A stretch of DNA of 11,978 nucleotides from Clostridia bacterium (GCA_022360735.1 JAKSCF010000536.1:1-11978), one strand, 5' to 3'; shown: positions 1 to 8,723, counted from the stretch's first letter. Notes: generated by a model from the letters alone, not told the origin. Numbers and translations are program-made.

Positions 1-71
1 AATCAAACTTTGTACTTCTTATTATTGATACCATTTAACATTTTACATTCATTTTCTTTAAATCTGAATCT

Positions 72-104
72 AAAAATGATGAGGTGAAAAAGCCTCATCA
101 TTTT
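72..104 (-). terminator. Rho-independent terminator of the TRAP/serine dehydratase operon
   Basis: A 12-bp perfect stem (AAAATGATGAGG at 73-84 pairs with CCTCATCATTTT at 93-104) encloses an 8-base loop. Read on the minus strand, the stem runs into a short T tract (TTTTTAGATT). It lies about 40 bp beyond the stop codon of the serine dehydratase gene, the last gene of the operon. The hairpin is nearly symmetrical, so it could also act on plus-strand transcripts. The 71 bases before it hold nothing I recognise. Confidence 0.85.
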
Positions 105-145
105 CATAGTACTATATGTGTATAGAGGAGATGATTTTTATATTA

Positions 146-1714
146 CTATGTTATACCTTCAGCAATTCTCATTGCAGTCGGTGTGATGCATAACCCGCCT
201 TTACCGGTACACTTCAACTCACTCGGTAATAGTTTTCCAGTCTCTCTCATTGCAATGATTACCTCGTCAAGGGGTATAACAGCATCAAAACCGGTTAGTG
301 TCATATTGGCTGAAGTCAGCGCATTTGAAGCAGCCGCAGCATTTCTGTTAACACAAGGAATATCAACCAGCCCTCCAATAGGGTCACAAATCAGCCCTAA
401 CATATTTTGCAGCGCCAGTCCTGCAGCCGAAAATCCTTCTTCTATTGTGCCATCACATAAATACACCATAGCAGCAGCAGCCATAGAAGATGCTGATCCA
501 TTTTCCGCTTGGCATGCACAAACTTCAGCAGCAAAAGTCGCCTGATGGCTGATAAAAACACCTATCAAACCTGCCACCATCAGTCCATCTATTACTTTTT
601 CAAGTGGGTAGTTGTTTTCCTCCATTGTACATAATACTGCCGGCAAAACACCACACGATCCTGCTGTTGGCGCAGCTACAACGGTTCCCATAGAACTATT
701 GTACTCCATCACTGCCGTTGCATAGATCATGACGCTGTTTAAGACACCAATATCAGTCGTTTTTCTTTCAAGTAAGTTCTGCCTCATTTTTGAAGCTTTT
801 GGTTCTAAAAATCCTCTCATCTTAAAATCAGATTTTATCCCGTTATTGATAGATTGTTTCATGGCTTGATATATGGTACGTGCCTTTTCTTTTATAACCG
901 ATTTTTCCAATCCACTGCGAGTACATTCATATATATATGCCAGCTCAGCTAAGGAATGTATATGATTATGACAGCTGTAATTTAGAGCTTCCTGGGCTGT
1001 TCTAAAGGGTATTTCTACCTTTTTGAAGGAAGCTATAGGCATTATTAAATCTGTTGTTAATACTTTTGTATCTTCAAATGCTTTTACTTTTTCTATAAAG
1101 TCTTCATCAAATGGGCTGCTGCTTGAAAGCTGGATCATTTTTTTATTACCTTGCTGTCTGACGACCATATGACTATTTTTTTTATTTTCAACATATGGGT
1201 GCATTATTTCTAATACGTGTTGGTCATTGTTTTGACAAATACAAATACACTCATAAAAATCACCACACATCTGAACTAAAAAGCCATCAATGCCAACAAT
1301 CTCAAATGCCCCTCCACCTGTAGAATGTGAATCCACTTCCATTGTCCTGCCGTTTTTTGATGTGACAATAATCTTAGATGCATTTGGATGTGCTGCACCA
1401 AGGTCAGCAGAATGGAAATGATAGCTGATATTGTTTTCGCCCGCTGCCTCTAATGCATATGGTAACCGTTCATCTTCAGCGTCCCAGCCCATTAATCCCG
1501 CAATAAATCCTTTGTCACTTCCCTGTCCTCTATAAGTTGCTGGATAGGACCCATTTATATCAAAACATATATCTATATGACTAATTTCTTCGTTAAAAAG
1601 ATTATAAATTATCTTCCCGATTCTCGCCGGCCCTGCTGTATGAGAGCTTGAAGGTCCGGCCATAATTGGACCGATTACATCGTTAAATATGCTTACCGTA
1701 TTTATGTCTTGCAT
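146..1714 (-). CDS. sdaA: Single-chain iron-sulfur L-serine dehydratase (beta-alpha fusion) or related beta-hydroxy amino acid dehydratase
   Basis: Family members use a [4Fe-4S] cluster as a Lewis acid to remove water and then ammonia from L-serine, giving pyruvate in the cytosol. The N-terminal part (about 1-190) is the beta domain with the motif GPSSSHTAGPAR (20-31). The C-terminal part (about 240-522) is the alpha domain, with APTAGSCGVLPA near 348-359 and the likely cluster cysteines Cys401 (ACQAENGSA), Cys443 (CDPIGG) and Cys454 (PCVNRN). At 522 residues it is longer than the roughly 455-residue single-chain enzymes of enterobacteria. It does not end in the C-terminal Cys that ligates the cluster in the Legionella enzyme. 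I see no obvious ACT domain between the two parts. An unusual cysteine cluster (Cys150, 156, 158, 160) lies in the beta domain. The start is set by GGGAGG five bases upstream, only 14 bp from the dctM stop, so it is the last gene of the operon. Family assignment is firm; L-serine as substrate is inferred, and the context leaves room for another beta-hydroxy amino acid. Confidence 0.86.
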   Translation of the reverse strand: MQDINTVSIFNDVIGPIMAGPSSSHTAGPARIGKIIYNLFNEEISHIDICFDINGSYPATYRGQGSDKGFIAGLMGWDAEDERLPYALEAAGENNISYHFHSADLGAAHPNASKIIVTSKNGRTMEVDSHSTGGGAFEIVGIDGFLVQMCGDFYECICICQNNDQHVLEIMHPYVENKKNSHMVVRQQGNKKMIQLSSSSPFDEDFIEKVKAFEDTKVLTTDLIMPIASFKKVEIPFRTAQEALNYSCHNHIHSLAELAYIYECTRSGLEKSVIKEKARTIYQAMKQSINNGIKSDFKMRGFLEPKASKMRQNLLERKTTDIGVLNSVMIYATAVMEYNSSMGTVVAAPTAGSCGVLPAVLCTMEENNYPLEKVIDGLMVAGLIGVFISHQATFAAEVCACQAENGSASSMAAAAMVYLCDGTIEEGFSAAGLALQNMLGLICDPIGGLVDIPCVNRNAAAASNALTSANMTLTGFDAVIPLDEVIIAMRETGKLLPSELKCTGKGGLCITPTAMRIAEGIT

Positions 1715-1728
1715 TTATACCTCCCTGC

Positions 1729-3030
1729 TTATAAAGCACCCAATAGTTTTGTTGGTAAGAACAGTGCTACTTGTGGGAAATAAGTAGTAATGATTAAAGT
1801 TGGTATCCAAGCAAATATGATCATTGCCATAGTTGGTGTCATCATCTCATTTATTTTCGCTTTTCCAATTCTTGCACCAAGATATAATAGTGGTGCCGTA
1901 GGTGGTGTTATGTTACCCATTCCTAAATTAACGCCCAATATGGCTGCGAAGTGCACAGGACTTACTCCTAATTCTGTTACAAGAGGCAATAACACAGGTG
2001 TTGCTAATAATACGCCGCTTACGTCATCCATTAACATTCCGATGATTACCATAAAAATGTTCACCATCACTAATATGACATATTTATTTGGAGAAATAGC
2101 CGTCAAAATATCAATCATCTTATTGGGAAGATTCTCCATAATAAATAATCTGCTCAATATCATTACCACGTAGAACATGACCATTATAACGCCTGTTGTT
2201 GTAGCTGTTTCTACCAATGCCGATTTAAAATTCTTCATATTTAAACCTCTATATACCAAAAACCCTACAGGAACAGAATACAAAACAGCCACTGCAGCCG
2301 CTTCAGTTGGTGTCATGATACCACCATATATGCCTCCCAGTACGACAAATGGCATGAACATAGCAGGTGCAACTCTTTTAGTTCGTTTTACAAACATTTT
2401 TTTATAGGCTTGTTTGGAAACTGGTTCCTGAATAACTATTTCCTTATTATTTCTTGCAAAATAAAAATTGACGATGCAAAGTAAGACTGTGAGAATTAGT
2501 CCTGGAACGATGGTTGCTAAAAAGCAGGCTAATACAGATTGATTACCGATCCAAGCATATAAAATCTGTATTGAACTTGGCGGTATCAATAACCCTAATG
2601 GTGCGGCATTTGAAATCAATGCAGCAGACAATCCTCTGGGATACTTTGCCTCATCTAGTTTTGGGAACATAATAGACCCTATACAGGAAAGCGTAGCCGA
2701 TGCGCTTCCGGATATTGAACCAAAAATAGCACAGCTTATTACGGCAACAGCTCCAAGGCCGCCCTTTATTCTTCCTACAAACAGCTCAACAAAGTTAACC
2801 AGCGCTTCACCTATTTTCCCTTTTTCAATCAGTCCACCTGCTAAGATAAATAAGGGAATCGCTAGTAAAACAATAGAAGACATTTTACTATATCCTACCG
2901 GCAATAAAAAACTTGGATCGTATCCTAAGGTAACCACTAACCATATAACCGATGCACCAAAACAAAAGGGAACCGGTACACCAATGATTAATGTAACCAT
3001 TAAAATTAAAATACTAATTAATAATTCCAT
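1729..3030 (-). CDS. dctM: TRAP transporter large permease, DctM family
   Basis: This is the large membrane subunit of a tripartite ATP-independent periplasmic-type transporter, which uses an ion gradient to drive uptake of an organic acid delivered by the binding protein. The 433 residues are hydrophobic throughout, with about a dozen membrane segments, the usual size for DctM. Family signatures are visible: GSISGSASAT (104-113) followed by GSIMFPKL (118-125), NAAPLGLLIPPSS (141-153), GGIYGGIMTPTEAAA (232-246) and GMGNITPPTAPLLYLG (370-385). The start has AAGGAGG directly upstream, and the gene begins 19 bp after dctQ ends. The conserved signatures are intact, so it should be functional. The permease sequence does not reveal the substrate. 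Confidence 0.95.
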   Translation of the reverse strand: MELLISILILMVTLIIGVPVPFCFGASVIWLVVTLGYDPSFLLPVGYSKMSSIVLLAIPLFILAGGLIEKGKIGEALVNFVELFVGRIKGGLGAVAVISCAIFGSISGSASATLSCIGSIMFPKLDEAKYPRGLSAALISNAAPLGLLIPPSSIQILYAWIGNQSVLACFLATIVPGLILTVLLCIVNFYFARNNKEIVIQEPVSKQAYKKMFVKRTKRVAPAMFMPFVVLGGIYGGIMTPTEAAAVAVLYSVPVGFLVYRGLNMKNFKSALVETATTTGVIMVMFYVVMILSRLFIMENLPNKMIDILTAISPNKYVILVMVNIFMVIIGMLMDDVSGVLLATPVLLPLVTELGVSPVHFAAILGVNLGMGNITPPTAPLLYLGARIGKAKINEMMTPTMAMIIFAWIPTLIITTYFPQVALFLPTKLLGAL

Positions 3031-3049
3031 TGTGCCTCCTTAAATATCA

Positions 3050-3577
3050 TCACTCATTACCATTGGCAAGTCTATTTTTTGCAATAATAATGGAGTCAAT
3101 AAAGTAAATTAAGAAATAAAATGTCATTAAGAATAATCCGAAAAAAATGACGCTCTGAGAAAAAACCAGTGGAATTTTTAATCCAGGTGATTTTGCGCCT
3201 TTCTCAATTCCCCACATGAAATATCCATAACCCCAATGTGTAAGTATAGCTGATACTATCGTTTCAATTGCACCCGTTATAACAGCCAATATGACTTTTA
3301 TTTTTTCATTTTTAACGTATACTGATATAATATCTGCTTTTATATGGCTTTTTTCATAGCTGCCATATGCACCACCAATGAAATAAAGCCAAAATGCCAC
3401 AATAACTATGATTTCTTCCATTCCATATAAATCTGTGCCAAAGATATAACGCATAACTACGGCAAGAACTATAATACTTACTGCTGCAATACTGCAAATT
3501 ATCAATATAATCTGCTGTACTTTTTTCAAAATATGCCATAGAAAACTATGCTTTATTTTTGAAGTAATTTGTTCCAT
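3050..3577 (-). CDS. dctQ: TRAP transporter small permease, DctQ family
   Basis: This is the four-helix small membrane subunit that pairs with DctM in TRAP transporters. From the chosen start it has 175 residues. Hydrophobic segments lie at roughly 20-42, 52-72, 92-113 and 137-165, and the family-typical stretch RYIFGTDLYGMEE followed by SHIKAD lies between the first and third. The reading frame is open further upstream to a TTG at 3649. The ATG at 3577 is preferred because AGAGGAG lies six bases before it (3584-3590) and because the extra 24 residues are polar and unlike the family. This leaves a 72-bp gap after dctP, the widest in the operon. Together with DctP and DctM it completes a standard three-part TRAP system. 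Confidence 0.9.
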   Translation of the reverse strand: MEQITSKIKHSFLWHILKKVQQIILIICSIAAVSIIVLAVVMRYIFGTDLYGMEEIIVIVAFWLYFIGGAYGSYEKSHIKADIISVYVKNEKIKVILAVITGAIETIVSAILTHWGYGYFMWGIEKGAKSPGLKIPLVFSQSVIFFGLFLMTFYFLIYFIDSIIIAKNRLANGNE

Positions 3578-3649
3578 TGGATACTCCTCTCTGTCTATAA
3601 TCCCGCTATTGCTTTTTAAATAAGCCCAGCAAATGCCAGGCTCATTCAA

Positions 3650-4678
3650 TTACTCTACGTCTTTTTTAAGTTCATCCATGATTTCTTTACTAAATTTTGC
3701 TTCTAATTTAGGCCACGTTGTATTTCTAATATAATCTGCTAGTGCTACTCTGTCTTCTTCGTTTATTTCAATCACTTCATTGCCGTCTGCAATTAAATCT
3801 TCTTTGGCTTGCATTTCTTCGGATTCACAGATTTCAAAACTTTTTTTAGATTCTATTTCAAATGCTTCTTCAATAATTGCCTGATGTTCAGAAGATAAAG
3901 AATTCCATGTTTCTTGGTTGATGAGATAAGCTGTATTTTCTACGAATATGTTGTATGGAATAAAATAATCAACAACATCCCTAAACCAAAGATAATTCAT
4001 AAGAGCCGTTCCGCCTACCCATCCGTCAGCCACACCTGTTTGCAAAGCAGTGTAAAGATCGGCATAAGCAATAGTCGTCGATGGATACCCCATATCTTCA
4101 GTTGCCAGCTTGTATACATCCATAGCAGGCGTTCTCACTAGATTCGTTTTAGTCTTAGTAGGATCTAAATAGTTTTCCGGCATTTCTTTCATACCATAAC
4201 CAATGAACCCTTCTGCATATATACCCAATAGATGTACCCCAAGATTCTGATGAAGTTCTGAATAAATTCTGTAGAAATTGGAACCTTCAGAAAATACTTT
4301 CTCCATAGCTTCATAATTTTCAACCAAATATGGAATAGAGTTAATTTCAAGTTTTTCATCATATTGACTTGGTACAAAGATATGTGCCATATCAATTGAA
4401 CCTGTCATGACTTCCTCATATACAAGTGTATAATCTCCAAGCTGGTTGGATGGATAAACCATTATTTCAATCTCTCCATTGGAATCTGTCATTATTTTAT
4501 CTGCAATCCTATTAAGTGCTTCTGTTGCAGGATGTTCAGCTGCGTGCTGCCCGGCAAGTCTTAATTTAATGACTTCTTTTTCTACGGCTTCATTAGGTTT
4601 TTCTCCGGAACACGCTGATACGCTTAGCATACATATAACCAGTACCATTGCAAGAATCATCTTATAAAATTTTCTCAT
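3650..4678 (-). CDS. dctP: TRAP transporter substrate-binding lipoprotein, DctP family
   Basis: This is the extracytoplasmic solute receptor of the TRAP system. The N-terminus is a lipoprotein signal: a positive start (MRKFYK), a hydrophobic core and the lipobox VSAC with Cys23 as the lipidated residue. This fits a Gram-positive cell, where the receptor is anchored to the outer face of the membrane. The 342-residue length is typical. The family signature around NLVRTPAMDVYK (179-190) places Arg182 at the position known in the family to clamp the substrate carboxylate. ALQTGVADGW (211-220) matches the conserved ALQxGVxDG motif, with Trp220 where many members have Gln. GGAGGGG lies four bases before the ATG. 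The gene begins 15 bp after the racemase-like gene stops. The ligand should be a carboxylate; given the flanking enzymes an amino or imino acid is inferred. Confidence 0.93.
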   Translation of the reverse strand: MRKFYKMILAMVLVICMLSVSACSGEKPNEAVEKEVIKLRLAGQHAAEHPATEALNRIADKIMTDSNGEIEIMVYPSNQLGDYTLVYEEVMTGSIDMAHIFVPSQYDEKLEINSIPYLVENYEAMEKVFSEGSNFYRIYSELHQNLGVHLLGIYAEGFIGYGMKEMPENYLDPTKTKTNLVRTPAMDVYKLATEDMGYPSTTIAYADLYTALQTGVADGWVGGTALMNYLWFRDVVDYFIPYNIFVENTAYLINQETWNSLSSEHQAIIEEAFEIESKKSFEICESEEMQAKEDLIADGNEVIEINEEDRVALADYIRNTTWPKLEAKFSKEIMDELKKDVE

Positions 4679-4693
4679 TTTTTCCCCTCCAAA

Positions 4694-5734
4694 TTAAATT
4701 GTTTCTACATCAGGCCCCCAAGTATCTGCCATGACATATCCTGTTTGAAACGGATCGGAAGGATCCACTCCAAAATGCTCAATAGCATAGATCCAGCATC
4801 TTCCGGACAGCCTTGGGATAATTGCTTTTCTGCCATCGCATAATTCAAGTTCTTCAACAATTTCTGCCTTAAATCGGCCGCCTATTGTTGATTCCATCCA
4901 TACTGTTTCACCGCATTTCAATTCTTTTTTAGCATGCATCACTGCCATCCTGGACGATGAGCCTGTTCCACATGGGGAACGATCAACTCTTCCCGGATAA
5001 ATAATGGTTCCATTTTTATAAACATGCGCTTCGTCACCATTAACATCTGTATACATCATATACTCTATATGATTAAAAAGCGGTTCTTCAGGGTGTTGAA
5101 CTTTTATCTGCTCATCAGCAGCTTTCTTTAACTTTTTTGCTACCTCCACCATTTTCCTTGCATTTTGGGGTGAAATTTCAAAACCCAGTTGTTTCACATC
5201 TACCATACAAAAATAACATCCGCCAAAGCCTATATCTACTGTTATGTTACCAATATCTTCAACGGTAATCTCTGTATCCAGGCACTCTGCAAAGCTTGGG
5301 CAGACATCAATGGTCACGTTTAAAACTTTGCCACCCTTACACTCAGCCTTAACCGGTATCAACCCCGCCGGAGTATCTAATTTAAATTCTGTAAAAGGTT
5401 CTTTCATTGGAACCATGCCTGTCTCTAACAGTACCGTTGTCACACACATCGTATTAGATCCACTTAATGCATGTGCCTGATCCGGCTGTAAAACAATAAA
5501 ACCTGCAACAGCTTCCTCATTGACCGGTGGTACCAGAACATTGGCCGACATCTGTGCACTACCTCTTGGCTCATAAAGGGTAAATCTCTTAAGCCAGTCG
5601 TTTTCCTCATTGATATAGCGCATTTTATCAAGCATTGTTTTTCCTGGGATATCTATAACGCCACCCGTAATAACTCTACCTACTTCACCTTCAGCATGAA
5701 CACCATAAAGCGTAAGTATTTTAGACCACTGCAT
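4694..5734 (-). CDS. Proline racemase superfamily enzyme with Ser/Cys active site (possible trans-3-hydroxy-L-proline dehydratase or related enzyme)
   Basis: The protein has 346 residues, normal for the PLP-independent proline racemase / hydroxyproline epimerase / trans-3-hydroxyproline dehydratase superfamily. Visible signatures are HAEGEVGRVITGGV (13-26), IPGKTM (29-34), EPRG (55-58), LLETGMVPM (102-110), FGGC (170-173) and DRSPCGTGSSS (251-261), where Cys255 is the second catalytic residue. The first catalytic motif, normally MCGHGT, aligns without gaps to LSGSNT, so Ser91 replaces the first thiol. True proline racemases and 4-hydroxyproline epimerases use two Cys; bacterial trans-3-hydroxy-L-proline dehydratases are known to use a Ser/Cys pair. 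A racemase label would therefore be misleading, and a dehydratase is more likely. The gene is first in the operon. GGGGAGG lies four bases before the ATG, and the promoter is about 50 bp upstream. The actual substrate cannot be read from the sequence. Confidence 0.88.
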   Translation of the reverse strand: MQWSKILTLYGVHAEGEVGRVITGGVIDIPGKTMLDKMRYINEENDWLKRFTLYEPRGSAQMSANVLVPPVNEEAVAGFIVLQPDQAHALSGSNTMCVTTVLLETGMVPMKEPFTEFKLDTPAGLIPVKAECKGGKVLNVTIDVCPSFAECLDTEITVEDIGNITVDIGFGGCYFCMVDVKQLGFEISPQNARKMVEVAKKLKKAADEQIKVQHPEEPLFNHIEYMMYTDVNGDEAHVYKNGTIIYPGRVDRSPCGTGSSSRMAVMHAKKELKCGETVWMESTIGGRFKAEIVEELELCDGRKAIIPRLSGRCWIYAIEHFGVDPSDPFQTGYVMADTWGPDVETI

Positions 5735-5750
5735 ACATCCTCCCCATCTT

Positions 5751-5768
5751 TTTTCATTTTTTTGAAAA
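5751..5768. promoter_or_regulatory. Operator candidate 1 (TTTTCA-N6-TGAAAA)
   Basis: A perfect inverted repeat with 6-bp arms and a 6-bp spacer lies in the 5' leader of the TRAP operon, downstream of the predicted start point and upstream of the first gene's ribosome binding site. The right arm also forms a second inverted repeat with TTTCA at 5772-5776. It shares the TTCA-N6-TGAA core with two other sites in this intergenic region. Binding here would block elongation; a small RNA hairpin is the alternative reading. Confidence 0.55.
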
Positions 5769-5771
5769 CTA

Positions 5772-5784
5772 TTTCACTATTTTA
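5772..5784. repeat. Direct repeat copy A (TTTCACTATTTTA)
   Basis: This 13-bp sequence recurs exactly at 5828-5840, 56 bp away. This copy begins just downstream of the predicted transcription start of the operon. It contains the TTTCA half-site also found in the operator palindromes. Confidence 0.6.
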
Positions 5785-5792
5785 TTAACTTT

Positions 5793-5821
5793 ATTCTAAA
5801 TCCTAAAGACAACATTGTCAA
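5793..5821 (-). promoter_or_regulatory. Sigma-A-type promoter of the TRAP operon
   Basis: On the minus strand a perfect -35 box TTGACA (plus coordinates 5816-5821) is separated by 17 bp from the -10 box TAGAAT (5793-5798). Transcription should begin near 5786, giving a leader of about 50 bases before the first gene of the operon. A promoter this close to consensus would be strong, so repression rather than activation is the simplest form of control. Candidate operator repeats overlap and flank it. Confidence 0.82.
5808..5819. promoter_or_regulatory. Short palindrome GACAA-CA-TTGTC over the operon -35 box
   Basis: GACAACATTGTC is a perfect inverted repeat of 5-bp arms with a 2-bp centre. It overlaps four bases of the operon -35 box and the adjoining part of the spacer. 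Its arms do not match the TTCA-N6-TGAA sites, so it could be the target of a second regulator or a chance by-product of the TTGACA box. Confidence 0.35.
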
Positions 5822-5827
5822 TATTTT

Positions 5828-5840
5828 TTTCACTATTTTA
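5828..5840. repeat. Direct repeat copy B (TTTCACTATTTTA)
   Basis: Exact second copy of the 13-bp repeat at 5772-5784. It ends 6 bp upstream of the operon -35 box, so the two copies bracket the promoter. Confidence 0.6.
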
Positions 5841-5857
5841 ATGATTATCTTAAATAT

Positions 5858-5875
5858 ATTTCATTTTATTGAAAT
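5858..5875. promoter_or_regulatory. Operator candidate 2 (ATTTCA-N6-TGAAAT)
   Basis: A perfect inverted repeat with 6-bp arms and a 6-bp spacer lies about 37 bp upstream of the operon -35 box. It has the same geometry and core as candidates 1 and 3. Its centre is 107 bp from that of candidate 1, close to ten helical turns, which would suit a looped repressor complex; that is inference. Confidence 0.55.
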
Positions 5876-6032
5876 GTTTTAACTTTTTCATTCTAAATAA
5901 GGTTTATGGTGATTCTGCCTTTTTCCATGTCATAAGCATCTATAACAATGCCTATATTAACTCGTGTTTATCCATAGAATTTCCTTCATTTAAGTTTTTC
6001 ATTCATAATCAAAAATTCACCATTTTATTCAT

Positions 6033-6061
6033 TTGATTCAAAATACTGAAAATGATATAAT
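6033..6061 (+). promoter_or_regulatory. Promoter of the XRE-cupin regulator gene
   Basis: The -35 box TTGATT (6033-6038) is followed after 17 bp by a perfect -10 box TATAAT (6056-6061), with TG one base upstream of it (6053-6054), an extended -10. Transcription should begin near 6068, leaving a leader of about 30 bases. Confidence 0.82.
6035..6052. promoter_or_regulatory. Operator candidate 3 (GATTCA-N6-TGAAAA) inside the regulator's promoter
   Basis: This third copy of the TTCA-N6-TGAA palindrome has the same six-base spacer; only the outermost arm bases deviate from perfect symmetry. It overlaps the -35 box and fills most of the spacer of the plus-strand regulator promoter. A bound dimer would exclude RNA polymerase, so the site suggests negative autoregulation. 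Confidence 0.55.
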
Positions 6062-6096
6062 GATGTCATAATAAAATAAAAAAATAGGTGAACATT

Positions 6097-6639
6097 ATGA
6101 ATTTAGGGAACAAAATAAAACAATTAAGAAAAGAACGGAACATTACAATAAAAGAATTGGCTGAAATGACTGATTTATCAATTGGTTTTATAAGTAATTT
6201 AGAAAGAAATCAAAACTCTCCGTCTGTAGCGAATCTGCAATTGATATGTCAAGCATTGGATATCAACATCGTAGAATTTTTTGAATCTACTAAAGCACCT
6301 ACCGCTATGGTTATTCGAAGTGATGAGAGAGATGATATATTGACGGAAGAAGGATCTCCCATTAAATATGAGTTGGTGGTTCCTGACTATTCGGAACTCA
6401 ATGGTATATGTATTATAACAGAAGGCAACAGCCAGTTAAGTAAAAATTCTTGGGGTCACAGTACCGATGAGGTAGGCTTAATCACCGAAGGCACTATGGA
6501 GATTCACATTAATAACGACATTCACACCTTATGCCAAGGCGATACCATTTATATTCCCAAAAACACCCCTCATAAGTATCGCAATCCCTCCAGCGAAACA
6601 TCTGTTTCTTATTGGTTTTCTATAAAAGGTACACTGTGA
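6097..6639 (+). CDS. XRE-family transcriptional regulator with C-terminal cupin domain
   Basis: The 180-residue protein joins an N-terminal Cro/C1-type helix-turn-helix (about 5-60, with the helix pair TIKELAEMTDLSIGFISNLE at 17-36) to a C-terminal cupin-2 barrel (about 100-176). This architecture is known for regulators of amino acid, amine and sugar acid catabolism, where the cupin is thought to sense a small molecule. Possible metal ligands are His121, Glu125 and His159; the usual HxH pair of metal cupins is reduced to one His. A GTG at 6088 is also in frame, but the ATG at 6097 fits better because AGGTGA (6086-6091) then acts as the ribosome binding site with a 5-base spacer. The gene is divergent from the TRAP operon and shares its control region, so it is the probable local regulator. 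Repression with self-control is inferred from a palindrome inside its own promoter. Confidence 0.9.
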   Translation: MNLGNKIKQLRKERNITIKELAEMTDLSIGFISNLERNQNSPSVANLQLICQALDINIVEFFESTKAPTAMVIRSDERDDILTEEGSPIKYELVVPDYSELNGICIITEGNSQLSKNSWGHSTDEVGLITEGTMEIHINNDIHTLCQGDTIYIPKNTPHKYRNPSSETSVSYWFSIKGTL

Positions 6640-6651
6640 TAACAATAAAAT

Positions 6652-6704
6652 AAACCTCCTTGGTGGTGTGTTCTTTTTTCTAACCACATTACCATTGGAG
6701 GTTT
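6652..6704. terminator. Bidirectional terminator between the regulator gene and ligA
   Basis: AAACCTCC (6652-6659) pairs with GGAGGTTT (6697-6704). Inner pairings TGGT/ACCA and TGTG/CACA extend the hairpin around a T-rich loop. On the minus strand the stem is followed by TTTATTTTATT; on the plus strand only a short TTTT run at 6702-6705 is seen. It sits between two convergent genes and probably serves both, more strongly the minus-strand pcrA-ligA transcript. Confidence 0.72.
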
Positions 6705-6723
6705 TAAACTAAACGAATTTATA

Positions 6724-8721
<1,998 letters not shown>

Positions 8722-8723
8722 TT

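Larger units (their letters stand above)
5735..6096. other. Divergent intergenic control region
   Basis: About 360 bp of very AT-rich sequence separates the TRAP operon from the divergent regulator gene. It holds two promoters, three TTCA-N6-TGAA palindromes, a 13-bp direct repeat and one short palindrome at the operon -35 box. The central stretch (about 5880-6030) contains two more TTTTTCATTC sequences (5884-5893 and 5995-6004) and no convincing gene or riboswitch fold. Confidence 0.7.

Noticed and set aside
183..545. Plus-strand open frame of 120 codons opposite the serine dehydratase gene
   Set aside because: It is antisense to a clearly conserved protein, has no family signature and no ribosome binding site; it mirrors the codon pattern of the real gene.
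3578..3649. Upstream TTG start for dctQ adding 24 residues
   Set aside because: The extra residues are polar and not family-like, while the internal ATG at 3577 has a well-spaced AGAGGAG.
4694..5734. Plain annotation as proline racemase
   Set aside because: The first catalytic Cys is replaced by Ser91, which is not compatible with the two-thiol racemase mechanism.
5906..5973. Two tiny minus-strand open frames (7 and 9 codons) in the divergent region, considered as leader peptides
   Set aside because: Neither has a ribosome binding site and both lie upstream of the predicted operon promoter, so they would not be in its transcript.
6088..6096. GTG start for the XRE-cupin gene
   Set aside because: The GTG is part of the AGGTGA ribosome binding site that properly serves the ATG at 6097.
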